Positions 10,128-19,203 of a stretch of 64,000 nucleotides of DNA are shown here, in pieces. Origin of the DNA: an uncultured Bacilli bacterium (lineage in GTDB: Bacteria > Bacillota_I > Bacilli_A > RF39 > UBA660); NCBI GenBank assembly GCA_947585665.1, contig CANPXE010000009.1, forward strand, positions 1 to 64,000. Reading direction: 5' to 3'. Within the stretch, counting starts at the first letter, position 1. Every line of letters starts with the position of its first letter. Below the pieces are notes generated by a model. That model was given only the letters and a program-made list of their open reading frames with translations. It searched no databases and was not told the DNA's origin. A program made the position numbers and the translations under genes.

Positions 10128-11590
10128 ATCTCTATCAAATATGGAGCTATGACATTGTCAGTATTATGATATTCCTGATAATTTAAATTTTCTTTTTTTA
10201 AGTATTCTTTTATTTTTAAACTTTCTAATTTACCAGCAGGATGTCCAGGATATATTACTAATAGAATCATTCCTCTTTTGTGAATTAGTTTTAAAGAAGC
10301 CTTAATTCCTTTAATGGTCGTTTTATAATTAGTAGTAATCGATTTATCACCATTGGGTAGATATCCAAGATTAAAAATGACTAGTGATACTTTTCCAAAA
10401 TACTCTTTTAGAACAACATCCATCTTTTCATTACTCTCTAAAAACAATTCATAATTTCTTTTTTTATGTTCTCTTAAAAGATTATCAGTATTTTGAATAG
10501 CTTTTTCCTGAATGTCAAAACCAAATACTTTTCCCATTGATACAGTATCACATAGATATAATGTATCATTACCGTTTCCTGTAATCGCGTCAATAACGAT
10601 ATCATTTTCTTTGATATAAGAATCAATTAAATTATGAACATAATTTAGAATTGATTTACGGTATCCTTGGTAACTATTTCTTCGTTCTAATTCTTTATCA
10701 ATCTCATTTAAAACGCTAAACTTTTTAACGAGCCAACTAGGTTCGATTAATTCATCACTATTAGGGTCCCCTGTAATTCGATTGATGACAATATCTTCTC
10801 GCAATATTTCAATTTGATCACAAACGATATCGACATATTCCTCTTTGGTTAGAACGTGAAATTTTTCTTTTTGATATAGAAGAGCTAATGGTGTTCCTTT
10901 TAAAATATGAAGCATGTGAATTTTTATACCTTGAATATCTAATTTATTCAAGAAAGAAACGGTTTCCAACATCATTTCTTTTGTTTCATATGGAAGACCA
11001 TTGATGATGTGCACGACAACATTGATGTTTCTTTTGCGCAAATTTTTAACACACTCTAAAAAACATTCTAAATCATGACATCTATTTATTAACTTTGATG
11101 TCTTTTCATGAATGGTTTGTAGACCTAATTCTACTGTTAGATATGTTCTTTTACTCAATTCTTCTAAGTAGTCATAACATTCATCAGTAATGCTATCTGG
11201 TCTAGTTGCGATACTTAAACCGACGACATCATCCATCTTCAAAATAGTTTCATATTTTTCTTTTAAAACTTTTATATCAGCATAAGTATTAGTATTAGCT
11301 TGAAAGTAACCTATATATTTACTATTAGGCCATTTCTTTAAAATCTTATCACGAACTTCCACAAATTGTTTTTCTAGTGGTTCCTTTTTATCACCAGCAA
11401 AGTCCCCACTTCCATTAGAACAATAAATACATCCCCCAAAACCAACTTTACCATCTATATTAGGACAAGAAAAGCCAGCATTTAAACTGACTTTGAATAC
11501 TTTAGAATTAAATTTTTCTTTATAAAAATAATCAAGTGTATAATATCTTTTATTTGAATTAGTGTATTTAAATCTATTTAATTTCTTCAT
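10109..11590 (-). CDS. MnmL-MnmM fusion: radical SAM protein plus SAM methyltransferase for tRNA wobble uridine
   Basis: The 493-residue protein joins two enzymes that are adjacent genes (ytqA, ytqB) in Bacillus. Residues 1-310 are a TIGR01212-type radical SAM protein with the cluster cysteines C42, C54 and C57 (CX11CX2C). Residues 315-493 are a YtqB-type Rossmann methyltransferase with DAITGNG (334-340) and NLGYLPNGDK (407-416). YtqB/MnmM methylates nm5(s2)U34 to mnm5(s2)U34 and YtqA/MnmL acts on cmnm5(s2)U34 upstream of it, so the fusion could do both late steps. It starts two bases after the patatin gene with no clear SD, which implies translational coupling. Confidence 0.85.
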   Translation of the reverse strand: MKKLNRFKYTNSNKRYYTLDYFYKEKFNSKVFKVSLNAGFSCPNIDGKVGFGGCIYCSNGSGDFAGDKKEPLEKQFVEVRDKILKKWPNSKYIGYFQANTNTYADIKVLKEKYETILKMDDVVGLSIATRPDSITDECYDYLEELSKRTYLTVELGLQTIHEKTSKLINRCHDLECFLECVKNLRKRNINVVVHIINGLPYETKEMMLETVSFLNKLDIQGIKIHMLHILKGTPLALLYQKEKFHVLTKEEYVDIVCDQIEILREDIVINRITGDPNSDELIEPSWLVKKFSVLNEIDKELERRNSYQGYRKSILNYVHNLIDSYIKENDIVIDAITGNGNDTLYLCDTVSMGKVFGFDIQEKAIQNTDNLLREHKKRNYELFLESNEKMDVVLKEYFGKVSLVIFNLGYLPNGDKSITTNYKTTIKGIKASLKLIHKRGMILLVIYPGHPAGKLESLKIKEYLKKENLNYQEYHNTDNVIAPYLIEIKKDHF

Positions 11591-11591
11591 T

Positions 11592-12830
11592 TTAATTTAT
11601 TGTATATAAATATAATGCTCCCATAAATTCTTTTGGAAATAATACACTTAAATCAGATAATTCTTTATGATATTCAACTGGTTTTAACATAAAATTATAG
11701 ATGTATTTAACGATGTGTTTACGATTGATTGCTTTGTTGAAGTTTAGTTTCTTTATACTATTTAAATCAATTAATTCATCATTCATTTCATCGTAATTAG
11801 CAAATTTCATTTTTAAGATATGATTAAAAAGATTAATATCATATATTTTTTCATTAGGTATTTCAAAGATTTCACCTAGTAGTTCAAGACTTTTGTTCAT
11901 TGTTTTTTTATCGTTAAAGGAATTCTTAATCAAATGACGATAGAATGATATAGAGGTTAGTTGATTAAGAGTTTTCTTTGTATTAATACCAATCATTCTT
12001 TTAGCCACATAAGCAAAATCGTTACCATATCTTTTATAATTTCTCTCTAAATCATTTTTACGAAAAGTAAAATATTCACCATCGAGTTTCTTAAATGTTT
12101 TCATAGTATCATTGTAACCAATTTTTATATTTCTTCTAATTACTTTTTTGTCAAAGACTAAAAAACTACCTAAATCACAACTTGGTTTAATATAAGTGAT
12201 ATCTTTATTTTTATCTTTAACACTTTGTCTAAGCCCAATACTATCTAATTCAACTGCGACAACGCTGTCAGCCCCCATATCAATAGCTAAATTAATTGGT
12301 AAAGTATCATAATATCCACCGTCAATATATTTTTCGCCATCAATTTCTTTAATGTCTAGAGCTGGAAAACAAGAAGTGGAAGCGATGATATAGTCACATA
12401 ACTTTTCTCTAGCAATCTTATTTTTCGTAACTAATTTTGGTTTTTTAGTAGTTAGATTAAAAGTGACAATTCCAAAATCTGTTTTAGATTTATAGAAACG
12501 ATTAATATCAATCCATTTCTTAACAAAATTATCATATCCTTTTATATCAATACCACTTTGTTTTAAAAAGTTTTTACTATATATTTTAATGGCCTTTTTA
12601 ATATCCGCAATATCTTTTAGTTCACTACCAAATAATTTATAGAAATCAGTTGTTAGCCAAAGATGCATTCCACGATGATATGTATTTTGAACAATAAGAG
12701 CGCCATTTAAAGCTCCAATTGATGTTCCTGTTACAATATCAAATTTCATATGAAGTCGACGAAGAGCTTTCCAAACACCCATTTCATAGGCCCCTTTAGA
12801 TCCCCCGCCAGCAAGTACTAATGCTTTCAT
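11592..12830 (-). CDS. Patatin-like phospholipase
   Basis: I start the protein at MKALVLAGGG (12830) rather than 48 bases upstream, because the family begins at the oxyanion loop. The loop is GGGSKGAYE (8-16). The nucleophile elbow is GTSIG with S37, and the catalytic Asp is D170 in DGG. This is the complete Ser-Asp dyad of RssA/YlbK-type lipid acyl hydrolases. The 412-residue length exceeds the bare catalytic domain (about 270). The C-terminal 140 residues are helical, charged and unrecognised. It leads a two-gene minus-strand operon with the MnmL-MnmM fusion. The functional link is not obvious. Confidence 0.9.
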   Translation of the reverse strand: MKALVLAGGGSKGAYEMGVWKALRRLHMKFDIVTGTSIGALNGALIVQNTYHRGMHLWLTTDFYKLFGSELKDIADIKKAIKIYSKNFLKQSGIDIKGYDNFVKKWIDINRFYKSKTDFGIVTFNLTTKKPKLVTKNKIAREKLCDYIIASTSCFPALDIKEIDGEKYIDGGYYDTLPINLAIDMGADSVVAVELDSIGLRQSVKDKNKDITYIKPSCDLGSFLVFDKKVIRRNIKIGYNDTMKTFKKLDGEYFTFRKNDLERNYKRYGNDFAYVAKRMIGINTKKTLNQLTSISFYRHLIKNSFNDKKTMNKSLELLGEIFEIPNEKIYDINLFNHILKMKFANYDEMNDELIDLNSIKKLNFNKAINRKHIVKYIYNFMLKPVEYHKELSDLSVLFPKEFMGALYLYTIN

Positions 12831-12951
12831 ATACGTCACCAAATAAATTATACCAAAAAATATTAAAAAAAAGAACAAAAAATATTAGATGTCCATATAC
12901 ATATATGTTATAATTATATATTATAGGATAAAAGAGTATGAGGGTGATACT

Positions 12952-15453
12952 ATGTACAATCTAGGACAACACTTTGCGATTGAACCAAATGATTTAAAAG
13001 TTAAGTCTGATGTCGTTTTTCAAGGAAGTAAATATCGTATTACTATTCTTACTGAAAGATTAGTTAGATTAGAATATAGTGAAGTAGGTAAATTTAGCGA
13101 TGATGCGACAGAATTGGTTGTTAATCGTGTTTTCGAAAAACCTAGTTTTGAAGTTAAGCAAGATAGTTTATACATTGAAATCAAAACTAAATACTTTTAT
13201 TTGAATTATGCTAAAAATATGCCATTTAAAGGACCATCAACCAATACGATGAAAAATCTTCGCATTCAAGTTAATGGAATGGATTCTGTTTGGTACTATG
13301 GACATCCAGAAGTTAGAAATTACTATGGTTGTAATTCAACTTTGGAAAAGTTCTCTAAGAAAACGTCAGAAAATAAAGGGTTGTATTCTATTGAAGGTTT
13401 TGTAAGTTTAGATGACTCTAAACATATTCGTTTCAATCTTGATGGAACAGTAAAACAACCAGAAGCAGATAATTTAAATTATGTGGATATTTATGTCTTT
13501 GTTTATGGAAAAGACTTTGGTTATTGTATTAAAGATTATTTTCAATTGACAGGAATGCCAGCTTTTATTCCAAGATATGCTTTGGGAAATTGGTGGTGTC
13601 GTAATCTTCCTTATACGCAAGATGAAATTATTAATATTTCTAAAAAGTTCAATGATAATAATATGCCATTATCGGTATTCTTATTAGATAAAGATTGGCA
13701 TTTTAGACAAAAACCAGTAGTTGATGCTGCTCAACCTAATGAAGATCCTAATAAAAAGGAAATTAAGGTTAAAAAACAAGGGTTAGTTACTAATCCTAAT
13801 GATAAGTTATATGATACTGGATTTACTTTTAATACTGATTTAATACCTAATCCTAAACGTCTAATTGAAGAACTTCATCAAAAAGGAATTAGAGTTGGAT
13901 TAAATACTAATCCTAAAGATGGCCTTCGTGACTATGAGTATTTTTTTGAAGAGATAAAGAAGTATTTGCAACCAGATGAAAATGGTGTCATAAAATTTAC
14001 GCCATACAATCCGCAATTCATTGATGTTTATCTAAAACTTTTAATTCATCCATTGGAAAACTTAGGTGTTGATTTCTTTTGGAATGATTATGATGTTGAA
14101 ACTAATGATATGCGTGTGACATGGCTCCTAAATCATTATTTATATAAAGATTTAGCTCGTAATCCTGACAAAAGAGGAATGGTTTTAGGTCGTAGTGGTA
14201 TGGTTGCGGCTCATCGTTATCCTGTTTTGTATTCTGGTAAGACTAAAGTTGGTTGGGATAATTTTAAAACCATCCCATTCTTTAACTTATCTGCTTCTAA
14301 CATTGGTGTATGTTGGTGGAGCCATGATATTGGTGGTTACAATGATGGAATAGAAGATAGTGAACTCTATATAAGATCCGTTGAACTAGGTGCTTTTTCA
14401 CCAATTCTCAGATTCCATTCTGATAAAGGAAAATATTATAAGAGAGAACCATGGCGTTGGGATAAAAAGACCGCTGAAATCGTTGATGACTATCTTCGCA
14501 TTCGTCATGAATTAATTCCTTATTTGTATACCGAAGCTTATGAGTATTATGATAAAGGTACAATGATTTTCCAACCATTATATTATTTATATCCTAAATA
14601 TTATGATGATATGGTTTATCGCAATGAATATTTCTTTGGTCGTCAACTATTTGTTACACCAATATTGAATAAAAAAGATTTGGTAATGAATAGAACTATT
14701 CACCATTTCTTCTTACCTGATGGTATTTGGTATGATTTCTTTACGGGTAAGAAATACGTTGGAAAGAAAAAATATATTGCTTTCTACAAAGAAGAAGATT
14801 ATCCTGTCTTTGCCCAAGCAGGAGCTATTATTCCATTATCTAAAAAGAGTAATATCAATAATACATCTGTACCAACTGACTTAGAAATTCAAGTTTTTGC
14901 TGGTCAAAATAATTCTTATGTAATGTATGAAGATGATGGTATAAGCTCTCTTTATAAAGAAGGATACTATTTGAAAACCGAACTTTCGTATAACTACTTA
15001 CCAAATAACTACACAGTCATAGTTCGTTCAATTGAAGGTAAGAGTGGTATTGTTCCTGATCGTCGTAATTACATAATTAGATTCCGCAATACCAAAGAAG
15101 CTGAAGTCGGTGCATATTTCAACGAGACGAAGTTGGAAGAAGTACATTACGTTGATGGTAATGACTTTGTTGTTGAAGTTAAAAATGTACCTACAGTTGG
15201 ACAATTGACCATTAACTGTAATGGTGATGATATTGAAATGGATAACGCTCACGTAATGGGTGATGACATTGATGATATCTTAAATAACTTACAAATTCAA
15301 ACTAAGTTAAAAGAAGAGATAGCTAAAATAATATTTAGTGATGATGAAATTCGTATTAAACGTATTAATCTTACTAAATTAAAGAAAAAAGGTTTGGATA
15401 AGTCATTTATTAAATTATTTAAAAAATTACTTGAATATATGTACCAAGTTTAA
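12952..15453 (+). CDS. Glycoside hydrolase family 31 (alpha-glucosidase/alpha-xylosidase type)
   Basis: I choose ATG 12952, which follows AGGGTGAT. The frame is open further upstream but has no SD there. The 833-residue enzyme has a GH31 N-terminal beta domain, a TIM barrel and C-terminal beta domains. WNDYD near residue 380 matches the nucleophile strand of GH31. SGKTKVGWDNF near 430-440 corresponds to the acid/base region, and GGYNDG follows. No signal peptide is present, so it should act in the cytosol on imported alpha-glucosides or related sugars. Substrate is not assignable. The last 60 residues form a Lys-rich helical extension. The leuS T-box promoter overlaps its 3' end. Confidence 0.9.
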   Translation: MYNLGQHFAIEPNDLKVKSDVVFQGSKYRITILTERLVRLEYSEVGKFSDDATELVVNRVFEKPSFEVKQDSLYIEIKTKYFYLNYAKNMPFKGPSTNTMKNLRIQVNGMDSVWYYGHPEVRNYYGCNSTLEKFSKKTSENKGLYSIEGFVSLDDSKHIRFNLDGTVKQPEADNLNYVDIYVFVYGKDFGYCIKDYFQLTGMPAFIPRYALGNWWCRNLPYTQDEIINISKKFNDNNMPLSVFLLDKDWHFRQKPVVDAAQPNEDPNKKEIKVKKQGLVTNPNDKLYDTGFTFNTDLIPNPKRLIEELHQKGIRVGLNTNPKDGLRDYEYFFEEIKKYLQPDENGVIKFTPYNPQFIDVYLKLLIHPLENLGVDFFWNDYDVETNDMRVTWLLNHYLYKDLARNPDKRGMVLGRSGMVAAHRYPVLYSGKTKVGWDNFKTIPFFNLSASNIGVCWWSHDIGGYNDGIEDSELYIRSVELGAFSPILRFHSDKGKYYKREPWRWDKKTAEIVDDYLRIRHELIPYLYTEAYEYYDKGTMIFQPLYYLYPKYYDDMVYRNEYFFGRQLFVTPILNKKDLVMNRTIHHFFLPDGIWYDFFTGKKYVGKKKYIAFYKEEDYPVFAQAGAIIPLSKKSNINNTSVPTDLEIQVFAGQNNSYVMYEDDGISSLYKEGYYLKTELSYNYLPNNYTVIVRSIEGKSGIVPDRRNYIIRFRNTKEAEVGAYFNETKLEEVHYVDGNDFVVEVKNVPTVGQLTINCNGDDIEMDNAHVMGDDIDDILNNLQIQTKLKEEIAKIIFSDDEIRIKRINLTKLKKKGLDKSFIKLFKKLLEYMYQV

Positions 15454-15459
15454 TATACT
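15431..15459 (+). promoter_or_regulatory. Promoter of the leucine T-box operon
   Basis: TTGAAT (15431-15436) and TATACT (15454-15459) have a 17-base spacer. They overlap the last codons of the GH31 gene and would start transcription near 15466, at the base of T-box stem I. Confidence 0.7.
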
Positions 15460-15465
15460 ATTACT

Positions 15466-15671
15466 TGTAATTGCTGTGAAAAGTAGTAATGAATTGATTA
15501 TTTAAAGAGAGTTAGTGGTTGGTGCAAACTAATAATATAGATTCATGAACTTGTTTCATAAAAGGCAAACCGTGTTATTCGCGTTAAGAAGATGAGTGCA
15601 TAGTATTAACTATGAATTAAGGTGGTACCACGAGACTATTCGTCCTTATGAGGAAGAATGGTCTTTTTTTT
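15466..15671 (+). promoter_or_regulatory. T-box leader, leucine (CTT specifier)
   Basis: This region has the stem I distal motif GGTTGGTGCAAAC, a specifier-side sequence ATGAA followed by CTT (15550-15552, Leu), and the antiterminator T-box core AAGGTGGTACCACG. The overlapping terminator is AGACTATTC...GAATGGTCT with T8. Uncharged tRNA-Leu should favour read-through into the two downstream genes. The CTT specifier agrees with leuS as the regulated gene. Confidence 0.92.
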
Positions 15672-15688
15672 AAAGGTAGGTGAAAGAT

Positions 15689-16237
15689 ATGAAAGTAGTT
15701 GCTTTAACGATTGTAGAGTTTTTAACAACACTACTAATTGTTTATTTACTATATTATTTATTCATGATAAGTAAATATGATAAAAATGGTAAACTGAAAA
15801 AAAAGAACAAAAGTGGTTTCTTTTATAAACTGTATTTAAAAATAAAACTATTTATCTTACCAACCAAAAATGAAAAAGATGAAATATTAGATCGTGGTCG
15901 AAAACCAAAAAAAATTAAAGAAGAAAAAGAGGATATTAAAATACCTACAGAAGTAGAAATATTAATTATTAAATATAATATTGATTTGAGTAAAATTAAC
16001 TATAAGAAATTATTAAAAATAGTTGGCTTTACTTGTTCTATTGATATTGCGACTATTTTATCAATTGTTTCATTATTACCAACTGATAATATTTATATCG
16101 AATTATTAGTTGGTGGTGTATTGATAATACCAGTAATATTGATAAGTTATAGTATTCTTGGAAAGTATTTTAAGAAGAAAGGAATCGTGAAAAAAGATGA
16201 AAAAAGAAATGCAAGCAACAAACGTAATCGAAAGTAA
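15689..16237 (+). CDS. Membrane protein of unknown function, first gene of the leu T-box operon
   Basis: ATG 15689 follows AGGTAGG by eight bases, and the GTG at 15680 is inside the SD. The protein has about 182 residues. It has an N-terminal helix (VVALTIVEFLTTLLIVYLLYYLFMI), a basic and charged cytoplasmic stretch (KKIKEEKEDIK), and two more helices near 110-160. It ends in a Lys/Arg-rich tail. No family is recognised. It overlaps leuS by 41 bases, so it is translationally linked and under leucine T-box control. This is odd for a membrane protein without obvious amino-acid transport features; its size and helix number do not fit a known leucine permease. Confidence 0.65.
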   Translation: MKVVALTIVEFLTTLLIVYLLYYLFMISKYDKNGKLKKKNKSGFFYKLYLKIKLFILPTKNEKDEILDRGRKPKKIKEEKEDIKIPTEVEILIIKYNIDLSKINYKKLLKIVGFTCSIDIATILSIVSLLPTDNIYIELLVGGVLIIPVILISYSILGKYFKKKGIVKKDEKRNASNKRNRK

Positions 16238-19034
16238 GTGGCAAAAATATTGGGAAGAAAATCAAGTTTTTGTTGCTCAAAACGATAGTGATAAACCTAA
16301 GTATTATTACTTAGTTGAATTTCCTTATCCAAGTGGGGCTGGACTTCATGTTGGACATGTTAGAAGTTATACAGCACTTGATGCTATGGCTCGTAAAAAG
16401 AGAATGATGGGCTATAATGTGTTATTTCCTTTGGGATGGGATGCTTTTGGAGCACCTGCTGAACAATATGCCATAAAGAATCATATTCATCCTAAGAAAG
16501 CCGTTGAAGAAAATATTAAAGTATTTAAAGGACAAGTAAAAAAATTGGGAATGTCAGTTGATTGGACGAGAGAATTTTCAACTACTGATCCAGAGTATTA
16601 TAAGTGGACCCAATGGCAATTTTTAAAGTTCTTTGAACATGGTATGGCTTATAAAGCAAAGAAGAACATCAACTGGTGCCCTAAGTGTAAGACAGGACTA
16701 TCTAATGAAGATTCATCAGGTGGTGTTTGTGAAAGATGTGGAACCCAAGTTGAACAAAGAGAAAAAGAACAATGGATGTTAAGAATGAGTGATTATGCTC
16801 AAGACTTAATCGATGGTTTAGATGATACTGACTTCCAAGAGCGTATCAAAACAGCGCAAATCAATTGGATTGGTAAATCAACTGGAGCCGAAGTAGACTT
16901 TTCTATTAAAGAAATAGACGAAAAGTTAACTGTTTATACAACTCGACCTGATACTTTATATGGTGTAACTTTTATGGTTATTGCACCAGAACATCCATAT
17001 ATTGAAAAGTATGCTAGTTTGATTAAGAACTTAGATGAAGTTAAGAAATATCAGGAAGATACGAAAAAGAAAACTGAGTTTGAAAGAACCCAATTAGTTA
17101 AAGATAAGACGGGAGTAAAAATTGAAGGTTTAACAGCTATTAATCCTATTAATGATACCGAGATTCCCATTTATATATCTGACTATGTAATGATGAATTA
17201 TGGAACGGGAGCTATTATGGCTGTTCCTGCTCATGATGATCGTGATTTTGACTTTGCTACTAAATTTGGTATTAAAATTATTCCTGTAATTGAAAAAATG
17301 ACTGGTGAAAAAAGAGATAACGAGAGTTATAAGAAAAGCATTGTCGCTGTTTTATATGACCCTAAAACGAATAAGTATCTAACAATTAATTGGCATGAAA
17401 AAGGTGGAAGATTATTTGTTGGTGGTACTAGAAAAGAAGATGAACCATCACTTGATTGTGCTAAGAGAGAAATAATTGAAGAGACAGGTTACACTGATTT
17501 TGAATTAGTTAGAACGACTTTCCCTGTTAATCATCACTACTTTGCTTTCAATAAGAACAAAGCTTTTGAAATTGATTGCGATGGTTTCTTATTTGAATTA
17601 AAAAGTGATAAAAAACAAGATGTTAACCGTGATGAAGATGAAATTTTTGATGTTGAATGGGTTGATGAAGAAACTGTTAAGAAAGAAATTAAAGATGAAC
17701 TTCATCAAACTATTTTTGAATATGGTGTTAGGTCAAAAGCCCATACTGAGGGTGGAAAAATGATTAATTCTGGTGTTTTAAATGGCTTAACTAATAAAAC
17801 AGATTCCATTGAGAAAATGATTGAATACTTAAAAGAAAAGGGAATTGGTCGTGAAAAGACGAACTTTAAATTACAAGACTGGATTTTCTCACGTCAAAGA
17901 TTTTGGGGTGAACCTATTCCTTTAGTATATTGTGAAGATTGTGGTTGGGTGCCTGTTCCAGAAAAAGACTTACCAGTTCGTTTACCAGATGTAACAGAGT
18001 ATGAACCAACTGATGATGGTGAGAGTCCACTTGCTAAAATTACGGATTGGGTTAATACGACTTGTCCAAAGTGTGGAAAACCGGCTAAAAGGGAAACAGA
18101 TACTATGCCTAACTGGGCTGGATCTTCTTGGTATTGGTTAAGATATATGGATCCGCACAATGATAAGGAATTTGTTTCACAAGATGCTTTAAAATATTGG
18201 GGACAACTAGATTGGTACAATGGTGGTATGGAACATGCAACAAGACATTTGTTATATGCTAGATTCTGGAATCAATTCTTATATAACATTGGACTTGTTC
18301 CTTATAAAGAACCATTTAAAGTAAGAGTTTCTCATGGTATGATTTTAGGTGAAGGTGGCGTTAAGATGAGTAAGAGTCTTGGTAATGTCATCAATCCTGA
18401 TGATGTCATTAAGACTTATGGTGCTGATGCTTTGCGTTGTTATGAAATGTTCATTGGTGACTATGAAAAAGAAGTATCTTGGAGTGAAAAAGGTTTAAAT
18501 GGATGTAAGCGTTTCATCGATCGTATCGTTAGACTTGGTGATAAAGTTATTGATGGTACTTCATATTCTCCAAATATTGAAAAGATTATGCACAAGAGTA
18601 TTAAAAAGGTTACTGAAGATATCGATAGTATGAAATTTAATACAGCGGTATCAACATTGATGATTCTTTTAAATGAGATGGAAAAAGAAGAGACAATTAC
18701 CAAACAAGATTATCGTACTTTATGCTTATTGTTAAATCCAATTGCTCCTCATACAACAGAAGAGTTAAATGAGATGTATGAACTTGGTGAACCTTTATGC
18801 AAGTCTTCTTGGCCAACTTATGATGAAACGAAATTAGTCGAAGAAGAAAAAGAAATAGCTGTCCAAGTAAATGGAAAGGTTCGTGCGACAATTAAAGTAA
18901 ATATCAATGATGATGAAGAAACAATTAAAGGAAAAGCTATGCAAGAAGAAAATGTCATTCGTCATACAGAAGGAAAAGAAATTGTCAAAGTTATCGTCAT
19001 TAAAGGAAAAATAGTCAATATTGTTGTTAAATAG
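16197..19034 (+). CDS. leuS: Leucyl-tRNA synthetase with a Nudix domain inserted in CP1
   Basis: At 945 residues this is about 140 longer than Bacillus LeuRS. The class I signatures are HVGH (51-54) and KMSKS (723-727). The editing domain keeps YTTRPDTLYG and AVPAHDDRD. Between I365 and about residue 515 lies an extra domain containing a perfect Nudix box GX5EX7REUXEEXGU (G410-Y432). In ordinary bacterial LeuRS this loop is only about 20-25 residues. After it the normal GKMINSGVLNGL resumes. Nudix domains cleave nucleoside diphosphates linked to another moiety or serve as binding modules. The metal-binding REIIEE is intact. It is the second gene of the Leu T-box operon. Confidence 0.95.
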   Translation: MKKEMQATNVIESKWQKYWEENQVFVAQNDSDKPKYYYLVEFPYPSGAGLHVGHVRSYTALDAMARKKRMMGYNVLFPLGWDAFGAPAEQYAIKNHIHPKKAVEENIKVFKGQVKKLGMSVDWTREFSTTDPEYYKWTQWQFLKFFEHGMAYKAKKNINWCPKCKTGLSNEDSSGGVCERCGTQVEQREKEQWMLRMSDYAQDLIDGLDDTDFQERIKTAQINWIGKSTGAEVDFSIKEIDEKLTVYTTRPDTLYGVTFMVIAPEHPYIEKYASLIKNLDEVKKYQEDTKKKTEFERTQLVKDKTGVKIEGLTAINPINDTEIPIYISDYVMMNYGTGAIMAVPAHDDRDFDFATKFGIKIIPVIEKMTGEKRDNESYKKSIVAVLYDPKTNKYLTINWHEKGGRLFVGGTRKEDEPSLDCAKREIIEETGYTDFELVRTTFPVNHHYFAFNKNKAFEIDCDGFLFELKSDKKQDVNRDEDEIFDVEWVDEETVKKEIKDELHQTIFEYGVRSKAHTEGGKMINSGVLNGLTNKTDSIEKMIEYLKEKGIGREKTNFKLQDWIFSRQRFWGEPIPLVYCEDCGWVPVPEKDLPVRLPDVTEYEPTDDGESPLAKITDWVNTTCPKCGKPAKRETDTMPNWAGSSWYWLRYMDPHNDKEFVSQDALKYWGQLDWYNGGMEHATRHLLYARFWNQFLYNIGLVPYKEPFKVRVSHGMILGEGGVKMSKSLGNVINPDDVIKTYGADALRCYEMFIGDYEKEVSWSEKGLNGCKRFIDRIVRLGDKVIDGTSYSPNIEKIMHKSIKKVTEDIDSMKFNTAVSTLMILLNEMEKEETITKQDYRTLCLLLNPIAPHTTEELNEMYELGEPLCKSSWPTYDETKLVEEEKEIAVQVNGKVRATIKVNINDDEETIKGKAMQEENVIRHTEGKEIVKVIVIKGKIVNIVVK

Positions 19035-19057
19035 GAAACCATTGGTTTCCTTTTTTT
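19034..19057 (+). terminator. Terminator after leuS
   Basis: The perfect hairpin GGAAACCA/TTGGTTTCC, followed by T7, begins at the last base of the leuS stop codon. Confidence 0.9.
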
Positions 19058-19066
19058 AATAAGTGC

Positions 19067-19095
19067 TTGATAATAAATTTATTATATGATAATAT
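19067..19095 (+). promoter_or_regulatory. Promoter of the antisense RNA
   Basis: TTGATA (19067-19072) and TAATAT (19090-19095) have a 17-base spacer and point to a start near 19102. Confidence 0.6.
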
Positions 19096-19101
19096 ATTTT
19101 T

Positions 19102-19202
19102 ATGAAGGGAACTTCATAAAAAAAGGACACATTTGATTTTCATCAGATGTATTCCTTTAATGGATCATCTGAAATCAACAATAGTTGAAATCAGATGTTT
19201 TT
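19102..19202 (+). ncRNA. Putative type I antitoxin RNA, antisense to the 3' part of the peptide mRNA
   Basis: A good promoter (19067-19095) is followed about 65 bases on by the hairpin CATCTGA...TCAGATG (19166-19197) and a T5 run. This defines a short RNA of about 100 nt with no credible ORF. It runs convergently to the minus-strand 25-residue peptide gene and overlaps its 3' untranslated region. Its 5' end, ATGAAGGGAACTTCAT (19102-19117), is a GGAA-loop hairpin whose sequence recurs on the opposite strand within the peptide's first codons. The layout matches the TxpA/RatA, BsrG/SR4 and Fst type I systems. The transcript is inferred, not observed. Confidence 0.55.
19118..19158 (-). terminator. 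Terminator of the hydrophobic-peptide mRNA
   Basis: Read on the minus strand, AAAGGA + ACATCTGA pairs with TCAAATGT + TCCTTT and is followed by T7. It lies 45 bases beyond the peptide stop codon, inside the antisense RNA's region. Confidence 0.65.
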
Positions 19203-19203
19203 G

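Noticed and set aside
12889-12951. Upstream in-frame extension of the GH31 gene with a hydrophobic start (MSIYIYVIIIYY)
   Set aside because: It has no SD, overlaps TATAAT-like promoter elements, and the internal ATG at 12952 has a strong SD. A signal peptide reading is not supported.
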